DNA from: Acropora yongei
Lineage: Eukaryota; Cnidaria; Anthozoa; Scleractinia; Acroporidae
Reading direction: 5' to 3'
Length of the DNA stretch: 12,500 nt
Assembly: GCA_014634225.1 (NCBI GenBank)
Contig: BLFN01000375.1
Span: forward strand, 774,659 to 787,158
The notes under the pieces are model-generated. The model saw nothing but the letters and a program-made list of their open reading frames with translations, was not told the DNA's origin and did not search any database. The position numbers were made by a program, and so were the translations under genes. The stretch's first letter is position 1; every line of letters begins with the position of its first letter. Shown here piece after piece: positions 1 through 7,253 of this stretch.

Positions 1-357
1 CCATATTCACCGAAAGACTGATACACAGCTCCCAAGCTCCCATAAGACGCAGCTTCTCCTTTTTTGTCACCAATTTCTTTTATGATCACAAGTGCTTTCT
101 TCTGGTATGTCTCGGCCTTTCCATATTTACCAAGAGATTTATACACAGTTCCTAGGTTCCCATAACACCTAGCTTCTACTCCTTTGTCACCAATTTCTTT
201 TGTAATCACAAGTGCTTTCTTGTATGTTTCGGCCTTTCCATATTCACCGAGAGATTGATACACAGTTCCCAGGTTCCAATAACACGAGGATTGCCCTTGC
301 CTGTCGCCTATTTCTACCGTGATACTGAGTGCGTTCTCATAAAGCCTTTTTGCCTCG
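1..357 (-). repeat. Tandem TPR-coding repeat, about 117-120 bp period
   Basis: Three tandem DNA copies encode the TPR units: 1-120 (120 bp, incomplete at the edge), 121-237 (117 bp) and about 238-357. The blocks reading ccatattcacc, cacagttcccagg and caccaatttctttt recur at each period. The second unit is one codon shorter than the first (TYKKAL against TYQKKAL). The two left-hand units are more alike than either is to the third, which fits recent duplication within the array. Confidence 0.85.
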
Positions 358-657
358 TTGCATTGACCTTGAAGGTGGTATAATTTTGCCAGTTTATAGG
401 TTACCTGCAGAAAGTGTAAAAGTTTCCTATCACATTCCATCCCACTTGTGTGATCGTTAAGAAGGCAGTTCGTCTTAAACAATGATAAGTATATCCTCGT
501 GTATGCTAAATTAACAATTTCCTTTTCTTTAGCCAGGGCTTTGTTGTTTAGCAGAATCAAACACTCCTTGAACAACTCAAGAGCTCGTAGAACTCGACTT
601 GTGTTACGAAGAAATGCAGCAACAAATGGTCGTTATAATTTCCTCTGTGTAGTCCAT
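1..657 (-). CDS. TPR-repeat protein, N-terminal part, runs off left edge; frameshifted near start
   Basis: On the minus strand an open frame runs from 632 to the window edge. It begins with a helical region (for example LRALELFKECLILL) and continues into at least three tandem TPR units of 39 to 41 residues. The units carry the signature A-x-Y-x(2)-AL-x(3)-EIGD ... YxNLGxVYxSxGEYG, with unit boundaries near 238 and 121. TPR units form paired helices that act as protein-binding scaffolds. Cnidarian genomes carry many such proteins, often with extra signalling or NTPase domains, but no other domain is visible here. A good start, ATG at 657-655 (MDYTEEIITT), is in a different frame, which stops at 606-604. 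The TPR frame has its own stop at 635-633. One base of difference near 625-632 separates the two, so this is either a pseudogene or an assembly error. The next in-frame ATG is far downstream, near 448. TPR identity is secure; the intactness of the gene is not. Confidence 0.85.
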
Positions 658-1007
658 GACGGTCTAAACTAGAGACCAGAGAAAGAAAACAAAAGAACAG
701 TAGTCGTGAGCTGTTTGTGATACTGGCAAACTAGTGTTGAGCGGGCACCGTGTTTTCAAAAAGCGGTCAGTAACTGGTAAAGACGTCAGCTTTAGAGGCT
801 ATAAAATGCATGTATGTTATAACAGGGGCAATCAACGATAACATTTGAGCAAAATACTTGAAATGTTATCTCTGCGTTCCCAGATCACCCTGCGCTCCTT
901 TAATTGTTAAAAAGACATTTTTCTGTGAGCTGATAGCCGGATTGTTCGCATGCTTTAAGTGAAAATTTAACCTGCAGAAAGGTTTAGATAACGAAATTTT
1001 ACAACCA
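658..1007. other. Intergenic stretch upstream of the TPR gene
   Basis: No reading frame of note is seen on either strand. As the minus-strand gene starts near 657, this should contain its promoter, but I see no convincing TATA or initiator in the minus direction. The plus strand has a TATA-like ctataaaatg at about 799-808 with no associated gene. Confidence 0.4.
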
Positions 1008-1106
1008 CATTAATTAATTAGTTAATTAATTAATTAATCAATCATTATTATTATTATTATTATTATTATAAGTAGTAGTAGTAGTAATAGTGAGTAGCAG
1101 TAGTAG
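1008..1106. repeat. Compound microsatellite (TTAA)n-(ATT)n-(AGT)n
   Basis: A TTAA-repeat tract at about 1008-1040 is followed by an ATT tract at about 1044-1070 and an imperfect AGT tract at about 1071-1106. This is simple-sequence DNA with no coding potential. Confidence 0.9.
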
Positions 1107-1176
1107 CTTCTGACGCGATATTTTGTTGATACCTTTGTATCTTAGATACGTTGTTAAAGTGTAAAGTGTACCATAC

Positions 1177-1262
1177 TATCATCTATTTTCGCGAGATTAA
1201 TTTTCGCGATTTAAAAAATTTCGCGAAATTAAAGTCCCGCGAATAAAAGGTGCCGCGAAAAC
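1177..1262. repeat. CGCGAA-rich dispersed repeat, copy 1
   Basis: The stretch begins tatcatctattttcgcgaga and contains repeated TTTCGCGA/TCGCGAAA blocks in both orientations. A second, similarly ordered copy lies at 3085-3150, in the same orientation and about 1.9 kb away. Several cgcga motifs in AT-rich DNA are unlikely by chance. The repeat family is not identified. Confidence 0.6.
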
Positions 1263-1390
1263 TAAAGACACGAAGTTAAGTGACCTATATAAAAAGCTTT
1301 ATTGCAGTTTTCCGTCTGCTAGGAGTATACATACGAGAATGAGCCGGTTCAAATTTCAGTTTAACGCATGCCCTTATTCTTCATCATCTG

Positions 1391-2370
1391 ACTCACCCTG
1401 CTAGCAGAGCCTTCCTTTTGCTTGCTCGATTTTGGCATTCGCGAGAAAGACTCTGCATGAAGCGAGTACGATCTTTATTAAGCAGGCGCTGCATGTTGCT
1501 AGGATACAGTTTCGAACCCAGGCCTAATATGGCTAATAGGCGTGCGCTTTCAGATAATTTTTCAGGGCAATGAGAGGAGAAACCACCGTTAACATCGGCT
1601 GCGAAGGAACATGACACGAAAGTTTAACTGACCGCTTGGATAAGTCTTTCATTAACAGAATCGCCAGTTGATAAATTAAGGATTTGCCGTGCCTGGTAGG
1701 AAGAGCATCTGAGCCGGAAAAAATCAAATCATGTAATTCACGCGTGACCAGTATTTCCGAGAATGAAATGAACATTTAAATTTCTCTTTCTCTTCACATG
1801 TCCGACATGTGAATGGAATGTTGAACATTTCTATGTAAATCTTTCTGAAGAGGACGCATTAACAGAAAAAAAAAAATTCATAATACTTGGGAAACAATTG
1901 TTATTCTAGAAATACTTAATGTTGTAATGTAATGAAAAATTCAAAGCCTTATACCGTCATAAATTAGGGAAACTTCTACGGGAAATTTGAAACCTCGTTG
2001 GCGATGTTCAAAACTGAAAGGTAAATTTCAAAACGCCGTTCAAATTTCAAAATACCGGTCACGCGTATTAAATTGACTGTAAGAAGAATCTCGTCGAGAA
2101 TAACTGGTGTTTGGCTTCGAACACGACGAGCGGATCTCGCAGCCATCTTGATCTGACATGGTACAGCGGGCTCAATTATAACCATAGGTTTTATCACTAA
2201 GCGGAAGCTCGCACTGGAAAAACCAGTTTGAAGAGAGAAAACAAGATTGACTAGTCCACAAGTTCGGGCTGCGGTGGCTTCAAAGAGTTGACGCGATTCA
2301 ATCAGAACCTCCTTTTCTCTCCTCAGTAAAGAAAAAAAACAAAGGGAGGCTCTGCTCGCAGGGTGAATGT
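1391..2370. mobile_element. Candidate decayed DNA element bounded by inverted arms of about 28 bp
   Basis: The plus-strand segment at about 1393-1420 (tcaccctgctagcagagcc and following) matches the reverse complement of about 2341-2367 with only two or three mismatches. The arms are about 980 bp apart and enclose a fragment of a RecQ-type helicase. Matching inverted arms around a broken enzyme gene suggest an old transposable element. No target duplication is obvious, however, and the arms could instead be two independent copies of one repeat in opposite orientation. The class of element is unknown. Confidence 0.4.
1533..1775 (-). pseudogene. RecQ-type DEAD/H helicase fragment (motifs I and Ia only)
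   Basis: The 80-residue frame contains ALPTRHGKSLIYQL at residues 24-37 and VVSPLIAL at residues 64-71. These match helicase motif I (normally TGxGKSLxYQ) and motif Ia (VSPLxAL) of RecQ-family enzymes, which unwind DNA using ATP. The spacing of about 30 residues between them is reasonable. A conserved glycine of the P-loop region is arginine here. After motif Ia the expected DQ is missing, and two stops follow within a few codons. No DEAH box or later motif is seen downstream, so this is a dead fragment. It lies between inverted repeat arms and may be cargo of a transposon rather than a host gene. Confidence 0.55.
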
Positions 2371-2385
2371 GACTCATCTTCTGAA

Positions 2386-2523
2386 TTAGTTCCTGTAACA
2401 CTTTCTCAGTAGGTCCTCAAATTTTCCATCGGCATCTGGCTCTCTATAGTTCTTTGTGATCAGCTGCTTGAGCCTCTTCATGACGGCATCATTCTTTTCA
2501 GATTCGTCGATCTCCGCAATCAA
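2386..2523 (-). pseudogene. Unrecognised short open frame, possible exon remnant
   Basis: A frame of about 45 codons on the minus strand reads as a charged, helix-like peptide (for example MKRLKQLITKNYREPDADGK, ending LLRKCYRN then a stop). One stop upstream, the same frame continues for about 20 residues back to a cag that could be a splice acceptor near 2603. The composition is protein-like, unlike neighbouring frames, but I do not recognise a family. It sits just upstream, in minus-strand terms, of the helicase fragment and may belong to the same decayed element. Confidence 0.25.
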
Positions 2524-2599
2524 TTATATTTCATGGTAATTTCCAGCCTCCCTTGCAATAGTGCCCCGGTTGCTTATATCAGTGTACTTTGAAAAGATG

Positions 2600-3084
2600 T
2601 TGTGTTACTGATATTGATGAAAATTTCAGCCAGTTGCTTGTTGCGTTTCAGCCTTGAATTCCGTTATGATTAAATAAAATACAGAAATGGAAGTTAAAAA
2701 AAAACGAGCGCCAATTACTTGATTCGCGAAATTTAATTACCTTGGAAAACGGTCAGAAGAAGTTTGGGCATTTTCCTCCGTATTATTTTAAGAGACCAGT
2801 ACTTATTAGGCGCTCCACTTCCAATAGAACGACTGCGTGCTCTGCGAAGTGGTTTTATTCCGCCACCCTTTTTGCTTTGCTGTCAAGTAAAGTGACGTCA
2901 CGTACCCTTATCACGTGATGTTTTGGCTGCGTGCGGCAGCGACACTTTTGGAGTCAAAATAGCGCTGTTTCGAACGGGAAATGACGGCGTTTGGAAAAGT
3001 TCTTGCAAGTTTTAAGTTTAGAATCAGTTTTTGTATGTATAAAACTGCGAAATAGAGGGGAAATTTTTGTGTCATTTTCCTTAT
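2600..3084. other. Non-coding stretch with promoter-like palindromes
   Basis: No reading frame of note is seen. Its only distinct content is a pair of transcription-factor-like palindromes at 2892-2919, annotated separately, and a single ttcgcgaaattt motif near 2723 resembling the flanking CGCGAA repeats. Confidence 0.35.
2892..2919. promoter_or_regulatory. CRE-like and E-box palindromes in close succession
   Basis: GTGACGTCAC at 2892-2901 contains the full cAMP-response element core TGACGTCA, which is bound by CREB/ATF-type bZIP factors. ATCACGTGAT at 2910-2919 contains the E-box core CACGTG, bound by bHLH factors. Each is a perfect 10-bp palindrome and they are 8 bp apart. Such pairs occur in animal promoters, but no gene start is evident next to them, so function is inferred only from motif identity. 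Confidence 0.3.
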
Positions 3085-3150
3085 TATCACTTATTTTCGC
3101 GCGACTTTAATTTTGCGAATTTGGAAAAGGAATATTTCGCGACCAGCAGT
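3085..3150. repeat. CGCGAA-rich dispersed repeat, copy 2
   Basis: The sequence tatcacttattttcgcgcga and the following tttaattttgcgaattt parallel copy 1 at 1177, with a later tatttcgcgacc block. The order and orientation are the same as in copy 1, so the two are direct repeats flanking about 1.9 kb. Confidence 0.55.
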
Positions 3151-3475
3151 TTGGGACAAAAGCATCAAAGTATTTGTAGTTAAAGCGATTGAAGGTCTGC
3201 TAGTCTGCTACTCGAAGTTTCGGTGTTTTTTTGGCTTGAGGCTTTTGCTGTAGCTTCAAACGGCACTCGTGGTGTTTAGGGATCCGTCTCAGTGTAAAAT
3301 ATAACTAAAGAAAAAGGCCAACTGATTATATCATTTGAAAAACAGGACAGGTAATTACGTGGTCTTTGTTAAATTCGGCGTGTTGCTACAACGCGCGACA
3401 AGCGCTTGGTCTTCAGTGTAAATAAGACACGATATAATAAATTTCGTCGGACATTTCTAAACTTGACTAGTTGAT
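3151..3475. other. Stretch with no recognised feature
   Basis: AT-rich sequence with no extended reading frame, repeat or RNA-like structure that I can support on either strand. Confidence 0.4.
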
Positions 3476-3539
3476 TAATAGACCATTTTACAGTTGTGTC
3501 CTTAGTTGCCTGGCCATTGAATGAAAGTGAGACCGGGGT

Positions 3540-3574
<35 letters not shown>

Positions 3575-3628
3575 TACACTAATGATGCTGTTCTCATGCT
3601 AAATTAGTAAAAATCTACATAACAAAAG

Positions 3629-3670
<42 letters not shown>

Positions 3671-3671
3671 G

Positions 3672-3709
<38 letters not shown>

Positions 3710-3720
3710 ATGATCTATTA
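3476..3720. mobile_element. MITE-like element with about 102-bp terminal inverted repeats
   Basis: The left arm (3476-3577) and right arm (3619-3720) are reverse complements at about 90 percent of positions (about ten mismatches in 102). They enclose a 41-bp loop. The ends read TAATAGAcCATTTTACAG on the left and its complement on the right. A TA dinucleotide at each outer end is consistent with a TA target duplication, as left by Tc1/mariner-type and some other transposases. There is no coding capacity, so it would depend on a transposase from elsewhere. A transcript through it would fold into a long hairpin. The superfamily call is inference; the inverted repeat itself is directly visible. 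Confidence 0.85.
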
Positions 3721-4694
3721 TTTTGATAGTACATTTCGACATCTCACTGCAGTTATAGTCAATTTCGTCTGTTGCAATCTGTTTAAAATTCTGATGCAGC
3801 TTTTAAGATTCATTACTGGTTAGTAAATTCTCGCAACTGATTTAGGAGTTGAAGGTTCGAAAAAGAGGCTGATCAGTTGCCGAGAAGAGACAATAAATCA
3901 ACTTCAAATCAATGTTGATTCTAGGATGGAAATTATTCCCGTTATTACCAACAAATGACAAGAACCAAAGATCTCCGAGAGCATGTATTCCCAAAATTAA
4001 CATTTAATAGCTCTTTTCGCAAGTTCACAAATAATGAGGCGCCGTCCCTCTTTGTTTACCCAGAGTTATGTCTCTGCTCGTCCTCTATCTCAACACCCGT
4101 GCGACATTGGTATTCGAATATAAAGTAAGAGCATTCAGCTTCCTGTAGGAATTAATAGTTAGGATTGGTTATTGTTTTCCTACTCGTAAAAGCTAACAAT
4201 TGAACAGGAGGCTTTTGCCTAAATGCTAACAGAATTCGACGAACAATCGCTTCCCCTGTGCACAGCTAACGATTGTCGAAAATCAACATGGTTCGCATTC
4301 TAGTTATTTATGATTTGATACGACCCACGACGACTTACTTTTCTCCACTACTTGTTCTTGTTCGCGTGAGCTATCGAAAGATCAGAAAATATCTCAGATA
4401 TAAGCGGATATTGCTACTGAATGCCAACATTTTGAAGCGTTTTATAACCAAAATACAACACTCCCGGAAACAATGACAAGTAGAGTGACGTCATTACGTG
4501 GTAAATTAGGTCCCAGTCCAACGACAATTTTAAAGGAAAGAGAAGGTATTTTCCCCGATAAAACTGGTTTTCAAAAATTTTAGACAAGTTTTATTCTTAA
4601 AATCGTTTTGTACACGCATCAAACTCCTAAAAACCGACAATTTTTTTTTTGTGCCGGCCATACACACTTTAAGTAAGTTAGGTGTCCCTATTCT
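3721..4694. other. Long stretch with no supported gene
   Basis: Nothing recognisable is seen on either strand. A 67-codon plus-strand frame at 4273-4476 has no known motif, starts at TTG and is of a length expected by chance in AT-rich DNA. A CRE-like TGACGTCA is present at 4486-4493, again without an adjacent gene. Confidence 0.4.
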
Positions 4695-4834
4695 CATTAT
4701 CATTATCATTATCATTATCATTATCATGATCATGATCATGATCATGATCATCATCATCATCATGATCATCATCATCATCATGATCATCATCATCATCATC
4801 ATTATCATCTTGATCATCATCATTATTATTGTTA
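4695..4834. repeat. Compound microsatellite (CATTAT)n-(CATGAT)n-(ATC)n
   Basis: About 140 bp of simple repeat shift from CATTAT units to CATGAT units to ATC runs with occasional GATC insertions. The long Ile/Met frames on both strands (at 4651-4929 plus and 4530-4823 minus) are products of this repeat and are not genes. Confidence 0.95.
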
Positions 4835-5102
4835 TGCAACAGTGTACACGTCTATATGTTGATGAAGCTAAAAAGGCACAACAGGGCGCTATGACTAGCC
4901 TAAGGGCCGTTGGAAAATTTCTCCGGTGAAAAATTTAAAATTACTTCATAAATAAAATCGACCGAAACCTAATATTTGGTTAAAATAAGCCCTTGCAGCA
5001 CGTGAAAATGGTAAAATGCTAAAATAATAATCCCATCCCTAATTAAAATAGTCGTATGATCGTTTCTGACTATCGGATCCGCTGTTTATGGCGTAAAAGT
5101 TC
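4835..5102. other. Stretch between microsatellite and retrotransposon
   Basis: No gene is supported. The part nearest 5103 may be the 3' untranslated region of the minus-strand retrotransposon, whose stop codon is at 5105-5103. No poly-A or simple-repeat tail marks its true end. Confidence 0.35.
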
Positions 5103-5893
5103 TCAGATCATCACTTTAAAATGGCGTGCTATGCTCAGACTACTTGAGAGGACGGCTTTCTGCATCTTTAGTAAATACCACCTCTTTGCTTCTTGAACCT
5201 GCTAAGGTACGCATTGTACTTTCAAGTTCTTTACTATAGCCCCCTAACACGTCCATAATAATGTTGAATTGTTTCACTTTGAATGTCCTGAAACTGCCTC
5301 TTTAGTTCCAGTCTCAGCGGTGCCTACTTCTCTGTCTTCTCGCAGCTCTTAGACTTCGAATTCCTGTTGTCGGGCAAGGGGCAGCTCATCTCCAACAAGA
5401 TGACAGTCTTTGCCGAGTTGTGAACTATCTGGGTATCAATCCGATTCGCTCTCAGCGTACACCGGGACATTCCATAAGGCTTGCGTGCGGTCGTTCTCGT
5501 GGACCGGTTTTGGCTCAGTCGGCGATTACCTTGATGGTACACTGTCTATCTTGTCCAAGCTGTGCAGTATCTCAAAGAGGAGGATCTTCAGCACCGCATT
5601 ATGCCGCGGCAGATACTTGCTTTACGCAAGCGCAGAACATCCCGCTAGGATATGCCCAACCGATTCCGCCGCCTTGCCGCACAGTCTGCACATGATCTCA
5701 ATCTCCGGCCCCGTTCTTGTCTTCTTGCTGTAATAAACTCGTGTCAGAAGCAACTTTTCGTAAAGCTCGCACATACTAGCAATAACATATGTGGGACATG
5801 TCCTCAACTGGCTAAGCCATGCAAAGCAACCGTATCCTTGTTCTGCATCCTCCCATTGAGATGAGATCAGCTTCCCCTGCCAATTTAAACTTC
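5103..5893 (-). pseudogene. CCHC zinc motif and restriction-like endonuclease remnant of the same retrotransposon
   Basis: The minus-strand frame passes through NWQGKLISSQWEDAEQG, FAWLSQLRTCPTYVI and the zinc motif CRLCGKAAESVGHILAGC (about 5690-5637), which has spacing C-x2-C-x8-H-x4-C. After an in-frame stop it continues with KYLPRHNAVLKILLFEIL and EPKPVHENDRTQALWNVPVY. It then shifts frame into RANRIDTQIVHNSA and LLEMSCP, where an Asp followed 15 residues later by Glu resembles the nuclease core of R2-type elements. A last segment, KQFNIIMDVLGGYSKELE then STMRTLAGSRSKEVV, ends at the stop at 5105-5103. At least three frameshifts or stops make it inactive. Confidence 0.85.
5637..5690 (-). 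other. CCHC zinc-knuckle motif of the RLE-type retrotransposon
   Basis: The motif C-x2-C-x8-H-x4-C is intact within the decayed frame, with Cys codons at 5690-5688 and 5683-5681, His at 5654-5652 and Cys at 5639-5637. The spacing matches the C-x(2,3)-C-x(7,8)-H-x4-C knuckle known to precede the restriction-like nuclease in R2-type elements. Confidence 0.75.
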
Positions 5894-6238
5894 TCCTGCT
5901 GAACGCCCCTAAACACGCTAACACTTCCACAAGCCCGAACTGATTATTTGAAGAAACGTTTTTCATACAGTGGAGCTCAGTTGTGGAACAGTTTACCAAT
6001 AGAATTACGGCAAGCGACTTCCTTAAATTATTTTAAGACTAAATTGAGACACCACGGTTATAAGTAAGGTTTTAAACACGGCCTCAAAGAAAAGCAGCAT
6101 GTATTGTTTTAAAATTTTTTAACTTTTATAATCCTAGTTAGATAGATAGATAGTTAATTGATAATGATAATTATGTAGCTGATGGAACTTCCTTGTATAA
6201 ATGAAGTTATCGTATCGTATCCTATCCTATCCTATCCT
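5894..6238 (+). mobile_element. CR1/L2-like non-LTR retrotransposon 3' end, inserted into the older element
   Basis: A plus-strand frame from 5903 to the stop at 6065-6067 includes LPQARTDYLKKRFSYSGAQ and LWNSLPIELRQATSLNYFK. This is the familiar C-terminal end of reverse transcriptases of CR1/L2/Jockey-type elements (YSGAxLWNSLP). It is followed by an AT-rich 3' untranslated region with a TAGA tract at about 6140-6155, then TATAAATGAAGTTATCGTATCG and a pentamer tail of TATCC units ending at about 6238, as is usual for L2-type 3' ends. AACTTC occurs at 5888-5893 and again at 6239-6244, a plausible 6-bp target duplication. The host element's homology resumes immediately on the other side. It is a 5'-truncated, short dead copy. 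Confidence 0.8.
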
Positions 6239-6239
6239 A
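6206..6239 (+). repeat. Pentanucleotide (TATCG/TATCC)n tail of the L2-like element
   Basis: About six 5-bp units follow TGAAGT: two of the TATCG type, then four TATCC. Short tandem tails of this kind, rather than poly-A, mark the 3' ends of CR1/L2-type elements and so fix the insertion's orientation. Confidence 0.8.
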
Positions 6240-6939
6240 ACTTCCGCTCGATTTTCGAGTACTGGACTACCTCGCCCTCCTCGGTAAAACATGATGGGGT
6301 AGAGCACACCAGATTAAGTTCTAGGCGTAGACTGTTCCTAAACTGCGTCGCCTCCTTTATAAGTGAGTTGTGGCCCAGCGTACCCAAACGTTCCTCGAAC
6401 CTCCGAACGAAATTCATTGCCGGGTCTGTGTTCTTGTAAAGTTTAAGTGCACTTTTGATCTACTGATCTCTACTGATCTCAGGCCACGTCCCCAATGTTC
6501 TGTTGTTAGGTAACACAACGCAGTAGAGCGGAGAGGGTGTTTACCGCCATTTTCGACAATGATCTTGCGTGCTTCTTGGTCAATTCGCTGAAGCTCCGTC
6601 ACGGACAGGTGTCGAGTCCACATTAGATAGGTCAGCGCTGGAGAGCATACTGTTTTGAGACCACAATCTGGTGATAGTCTGAGAATGGACTGGACCATAT
6701 TACAGACAATCTGTCCAAATACACCTCAGAGGCAACCCTGAATGCTAACTGATCCTCCTCCCTCGTGGACTCCACTACTCCAAGAAACTTGTATTGACTG
6801 CCCTCTTTTAAGCACTTTATAACTGACGACTCGTCTATCTTCACTCCCTCTTTGCCCTCTACCTTAGCCTCCTTCTTAACATGCACTAATGAGAACTTCT
6901 TGGGATTCCAGTCAAGTCCAATATCTTTTATAATTATTA

Positions 6940-6943
<4 letters not shown>
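6240..6943 (-). pseudogene. Reverse transcriptase C-terminal (thumb) remnant of the RLE-type retrotransposon
   Basis: Three overlapping minus-strand frames carry the remnant. The first (6943-6632) includes DIGLDWNPKKFSLVHV, GSQYKFLGV and LDRLSVIWSSPFSDYH. The second (6698-6414) includes LTYLMWTRHLSVTELQRID, EARKIIVENGGKHPL and GRGLRSVE. The third (6417-6232) includes VRRFEERLGTLGHNSLIKEA and CFTEEGEVV. Together they read as one continuous polyprotein broken by at least two frameshifts. KYKFLG-like and HPLG-like motifs (here HPLRS, with the glycine lost) are typical of late RT and linker regions in this type of element. The catalytic FADD-type box should lie upstream and is not in the window. 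Confidence 0.8.
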
Positions 6944-6971
<28 letters not shown>

Positions 6972-6986
6972 TACATAATAATTATT
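6927..6986. repeat. (ATT)n microsatellite
   Basis: About eleven ATT units with a few interruptions are followed by AT-rich sequence. The minus-strand retrotransposon's homology stops here, so the tract sits at its truncation point. Confidence 0.9.
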
Positions 6987-7033
6987 TTATTATCTGTTGT
7001 TGGTCTTACGAAAGTTTGTAGAATGCTGTAATC

Positions 7034-7253
7034 TTACAGTGCGACCCGCCTTACCTTTGTTGGCCACCCCTTTTTTTGCAAGTTAGCCAATCAGGATACG
7101 CGAATTTCATTAACGATCACACCTTCTTGCAAAGTCCAACAGGTAAGTGACGCGACAACGAATTTTTGGAAACATGTCGTTTTGTATTTTATGGCTAACT
7201 TGTAAAAAGAAGTCTGTTGGGTGACCACGGTTAGGCGCGTCGTCGCACTGTAA
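7034..7253. mobile_element. Second MITE-like inverted-repeat element, about 220 bp
   Basis: The ends are perfect 12-bp inverted repeats, TTACAGTGCGAC at 7034-7045 and its complement at 7242-7253. The similarity continues inward less perfectly to a shared AAGTTAGCCA block (about 7080-7089 and the complement near 7193-7202). The CAGTG ends resemble hAT-type termini (CAG-x-G), but the flanking 8-bp sequences do not match, so a target duplication is not seen. It is non-coding. A 71-codon minus-strand frame across the right arm is not considered real. Confidence 0.65.

Larger units (their letters stand above)
5103..6943 (-). mobile_element. Non-LTR retrotransposon with restriction-like endonuclease (R2-group type), 5'-truncated and decayed
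   Basis: Reading the minus strand from 6943 to 5103 gives, in order, the distal part of a reverse transcriptase polyprotein, a CCHC zinc motif, a restriction-like endonuclease region and a short C-terminal tail. This order (RT, then CCHC, then nuclease) is that of non-LTR elements of the R2/NeSL/HERO type, which nick a target and prime reverse transcription there. The frame changes several times and carries stops, so it is dead. Everything N-terminal to the late RT region is absent, and homology ends at an ATT microsatellite near 6930-6985. A second retrotransposon interrupts it at about 5894-6238. The exact clade cannot be fixed by eye. Confidence 0.85.

Noticed and set aside
1..357. CRISPR array
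   Set aside because: The regular repeats of about 117-120 bp are coding TPR units with open frame throughout and no spacers.
1393..1617. 74-codon minus-strand frame downstream of the helicase fragment
   Set aside because: It overlaps the helicase frame out of phase and does not carry any later helicase motif; part of it lies in the inverted-repeat arm.
4273..4476. 67-codon plus-strand frame rich in Arg, Ile and Leu
   Set aside because: It starts at TTG, has no known domain and no splice or promoter context, and its length is within chance expectation for this composition.
4530..4929. Long Met/Ile reading frames on both strands
   Set aside because: They are translations of the ATC/ATG microsatellite at 4695-4834 and have no protein-like composition outside it.
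5410..5864. Plus-strand frames of 70 to 107 codons across the retrotransposon nuclease region
   Set aside because: They are antisense shadows; the minus strand carries the recognisable zinc and nuclease motifs.
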